A DNA stretch of 64,000 bases, from NCBI RefSeq assembly GCF_002264395.1, contig NZ_NFVA01000029.1, positions 1 through 64,000 on the forward strand, given 5' to 3'. The notes under the pieces were generated by a model. It did no database searches. It saw nothing but the letters and a program-made list of their open reading frames with translations, and had not been told where the DNA came from. A program made the translations under genes and the position numbers. Source of the stretch: Paenibacillus sp. VTT E-133291. GTDB lineage: Bacteria; Bacillota; Bacilli; Paenibacillales; Paenibacillaceae. Positions 62,145-64,000 of the stretch are shown here, one piece after another (position 1 is the stretch's first letter; each line of letters starts with the position of its first letter).

Positions 62145-63482
62145 ATGGGGAAGATTCTGATCAAAAATGCTGAGATCATTACAATGAACAGACAGGAGGA
62201 AATTATTGTCGGGGATGTTCGAATTAAGGATGATATCATCGTAGAAATCGGCATTGGTCTGATCCCGCAGGGAGACGAAAAGGTCATCGATGCCACGAAC
62301 CGTACGTTAATTCCCGGTTTTGTTCAGACGCATATTCATTTATGCCAGACGTTATTCCGTGGGAAGGGAGATGATCTGGAGCTTATGGACTGGCTGCGTA
62401 AACGGATTTGGCCGTTAGAGGCAGCGCATGATGAGGAATCCCTTTATTATTCGGCGATGCTCGGTATAGGAGAACTGATTTCCAGCGGAACCACTACGAT
62501 TGTTGATATGGAGACTGTTCACCATACGGACTATGCTTTTCAGGCCATTGCTAAAAGTGGAATACGTGCTTTGTCCGGTAAGGTAATGATGGATCAAAAA
62601 GGAGGAGATGTGCCTGAAGCACTGCAGGAGGATACCGCTTCTTCTTTACAGGAAAGTGTGGATTTGCTTGAAAAATGGAATGGCTATGGCCATGGACGGA
62701 TTCAATATGCGTTCTCTCCGCGTTTTGTAATATCCTGCACCGAACCCTTGTTAACCGAGGTACGAGATCTCTCCGCAAGGTATGATGTGAAGGTGCACAC
62801 CCATGCTTCTGAGAATTTAGGGGAGATTGAGATTGTGCAGGCGATGACTGGGATGCGTAACATCGTCTACCTGGATCACCTGGGATTAGCTAATGAGCGC
62901 TTAATACTGGCGCACTGTGTATGGCTGGATGCCGAGGAGCGGCGGATTTTGCGGGATCGCGGAGTCCATGTAAGTCATTGCCCCGGTTCAAATCTGAAAC
63001 TAGCCTCCGGAATCGCAGATACACCGGGGATGCTACATGAGCAGGTGTCACTAAGTCTGGGTGCAGATGGCGCTCCGTGCAATAACAATCTGGATATGTT
63101 TAATGAAATGAGGCTCGCGGCAATCATTCAGAAGCCTAAACATGGACCTACGACGATGGATGCCCGCAGTGTATTTCGTATGGCAACTATAGGTGGAGCG
63201 AAAGCGGTAGGGATGGAGGATAAAATAGGCAGTATCGAGGTAGGTAAAAAAGCAGATCTAGTGCTCCTGAATCTCTATAATTTCCATACCTTTCCCTCCT
63301 ACGACGTAGATCCTATCTCTAGAATTGTATATTCTGCTACCCGGGCCGATGTGGAAACTACGATTATCGACGGTGAGATCGTGATGGAAAGAGGTCTGCT
63401 GAAGACTGTGGATAAAGAAATTGTACTAAATGAAGCTAACCGTTCTATTAAAAGATTGCTTAAGCATACTTCCATCGTCTGA
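62145..63482 (+). CDS. Amidohydrolase / purine-type deaminase under a guanine riboswitch
   Basis: 445-residue metal-dependent amidohydrolase of the MtaD / TrzF / guanine-deaminase group. Metal ligands lie in QTHIHLCQTLFRGK (HxH), HTHASENLGE, HCVWLD and GADGAPCNNN. The C-terminal beta strands (GSIEVGKKADLVLLNL) complete the composite domain. Generic naming would be MTA/SAH deaminase. The guanine-type aptamer upstream favours guanine or a related purine as substrate. The start at 62145 (MGKILIKNAEI) follows AAGGA; a frame open to 62127 overlaps the ribosome-binding region. Confidence 0.87.
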   Translation: MGKILIKNAEIITMNRQEEIIVGDVRIKDDIIVEIGIGLIPQGDEKVIDATNRTLIPGFVQTHIHLCQTLFRGKGDDLELMDWLRKRIWPLEAAHDEESLYYSAMLGIGELISSGTTTIVDMETVHHTDYAFQAIAKSGIRALSGKVMMDQKGGDVPEALQEDTASSLQESVDLLEKWNGYGHGRIQYAFSPRFVISCTEPLLTEVRDLSARYDVKVHTHASENLGEIEIVQAMTGMRNIVYLDHLGLANERLILAHCVWLDAEERRILRDRGVHVSHCPGSNLKLASGIADTPGMLHEQVSLSLGADGAPCNNNLDMFNEMRLAAIIQKPKHGPTTMDARSVFRMATIGGAKAVGMEDKIGSIEVGKKADLVLLNLYNFHTFPSYDVDPISRIVYSATRADVETTIIDGEIVMERGLLKTVDKEIVLNEANRSIKRLLKHTSIV

Positions 63483-63505
63483 GGTTTGATCAATCCATAG
63501 TTAAC

Positions 63506-63548
63506 AGGGATGTTCCAAAGCCGGAAGGCAATGGGGCATCTCTTTTTT
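63506..63548 (+). terminator. Terminator of the amidohydrolase gene
   Basis: AGGGATG..TTCC and GG..GGCATCTC pair imperfectly, followed by TTTTTTG. Confidence 0.6.
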
Positions 63549-63676
63549 GTGGAAAATAATTCTACCATTTTGATAAAAAAAGTAAGTATTGTTATACTAG
63601 AACAGCCTGATATTTTACAAGATACTAGAATAGATTTAATATTTCGAACAAATGAACAAGTAAGAGGGGATTATAA

Positions 63677-64000
63677 GTGAAAAAACACGGGCCGGATCGT
63701 GCCCATTTCTTTATCGTTGCTATGTTGTTATGGTTAAAGCTGTTGCTTCTGAGAGTGTTGTTCTTTGATAGAATTGCTTGGGAATGGATAGCAGCGGATG
63801 TAGCGCCAGTCCTATTTATCATGGGGATTTTAACGGTGATTACGCCTTCTAAGGTGAGAACAACCGTCTATTGGATATTTAACGGCTTTCTATCGCTGTT
63901 GCTGTTCGCAGCCGCTGTATATTTTAATCACTTTGGTTCTGTTCCAACCTATCTGGCCTTATCTGAAATCAATCAGGTATTTCAAGTGAAGGCAAGCGTA
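63677..64000 (+). CDS. N-terminal part of a probable LTA synthase family protein
   Basis: The frame is cut by the window end after 108 codons. It starts at GTG, 7 nt after AAGAGGGG. The fragment MKKHGPDRAHFFIVAMLLW has several membrane helices followed by YFNHFGSVPTYLALSEINQVFQ. This matches the helical N-terminus of LtaS-type enzymes, which polymerise glycerol phosphate on the outer membrane face. The sulfatase-like catalytic domain lies beyond the window, so the call is provisional. Confidence 0.6.
   Translation, partial: MKKHGPDRAHFFIVAMLLWLKLLLLRVLFFDRIAWEWIAADVAPVLFIMGILTVITPSKVRTTVYWIFNGFLSLLLFAAAVYFNHFGSVPTYLALSEINQVFQVKASV

Overview
The window reads as chromosomal DNA of a Paenibacillus-like, spore-forming Firmicute. 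The support is a Bacillales-type dnaB-dnaI pair, ktrBA behind a ydaO-type leader, sdhCAB with a five-helix cytochrome b subunit, ecsAB, YuiB, YheC/YheD and YjcZ proteins, two giant exoenzymes anchored by SLH domains, and a WIAG-tail repeat protein. Strong Shine-Dalgarno sites, frequent GTG/TTG starts and many perfect intrinsic terminators fit this. I see no rRNA, tRNA, prophage, insertion sequence or CRISPR array.

Layout. 0.3-6.7 kb is housekeeping: yuiB, the helicase-loading pair dnaB-dnaI, a tiny membrane protein on the minus strand, trxA and uvrC. A cluster of four 19-bp palindromes lies between dnaI and the tiny gene. 6.7-11.1 kb holds a CPBP membrane protease (minus) and ktrBA under a c-di-AMP riboswitch with its own terminator. 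11.1-15.8 kb is a LysR regulator divergent from sdhCAB, with a Fur-box-like site and two other palindromes between them. 15.9-28.7 kb is mixed metabolism: DUF3891, a Tat-type phosphoesterase, acetyltransferase, nitroreductase, PHP phosphatase, LysR, CheX-like, SDR, DEAD-box helicase, ecsAB, YjcZ, an aminotransferase and a Nim/PNPOx protein. 28.8-33.8 kb carries a MocR regulator lacking its PLP lysine, an AraC regulator, a phosphoglycerate mutase and a Fur-boxed siderophore-binding lipoprotein.

34-60 kb is the accessory cell-surface region. It has a 2317-residue GH3 enzyme with permuted domains and SLH anchors, psd and a YheC/D protein. Next comes a 1621-residue WIAG-tail protein made of about 140 ten-residue repeats, followed by a tightly coupled run of three glycosyltransferases and a sugar-nucleotidyltransferase. 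After an AraC regulator and a metallophosphoesterase-GH8-SLH fusion there is an operon of four small unrecognised proteins (three helical paralogues and one very basic protein). The WIAG protein, the glycosyltransferases and possibly the small operon are my best candidate for a poorly described system: a glycosylated surface or spore fibre with its own decoration enzymes. This is inference from gene order and sequence style.

60-64 kb has an acetyltransferase, the corpse of an ABC exporter next to an orphan lipoprotein, then an amidohydrolase behind a guanine-type purine riboswitch. The terminator of that riboswitch is built from the 3' strand of P1, which predicts a ligand-ON switch. The window ends inside a probable LTA-synthase-family gene.
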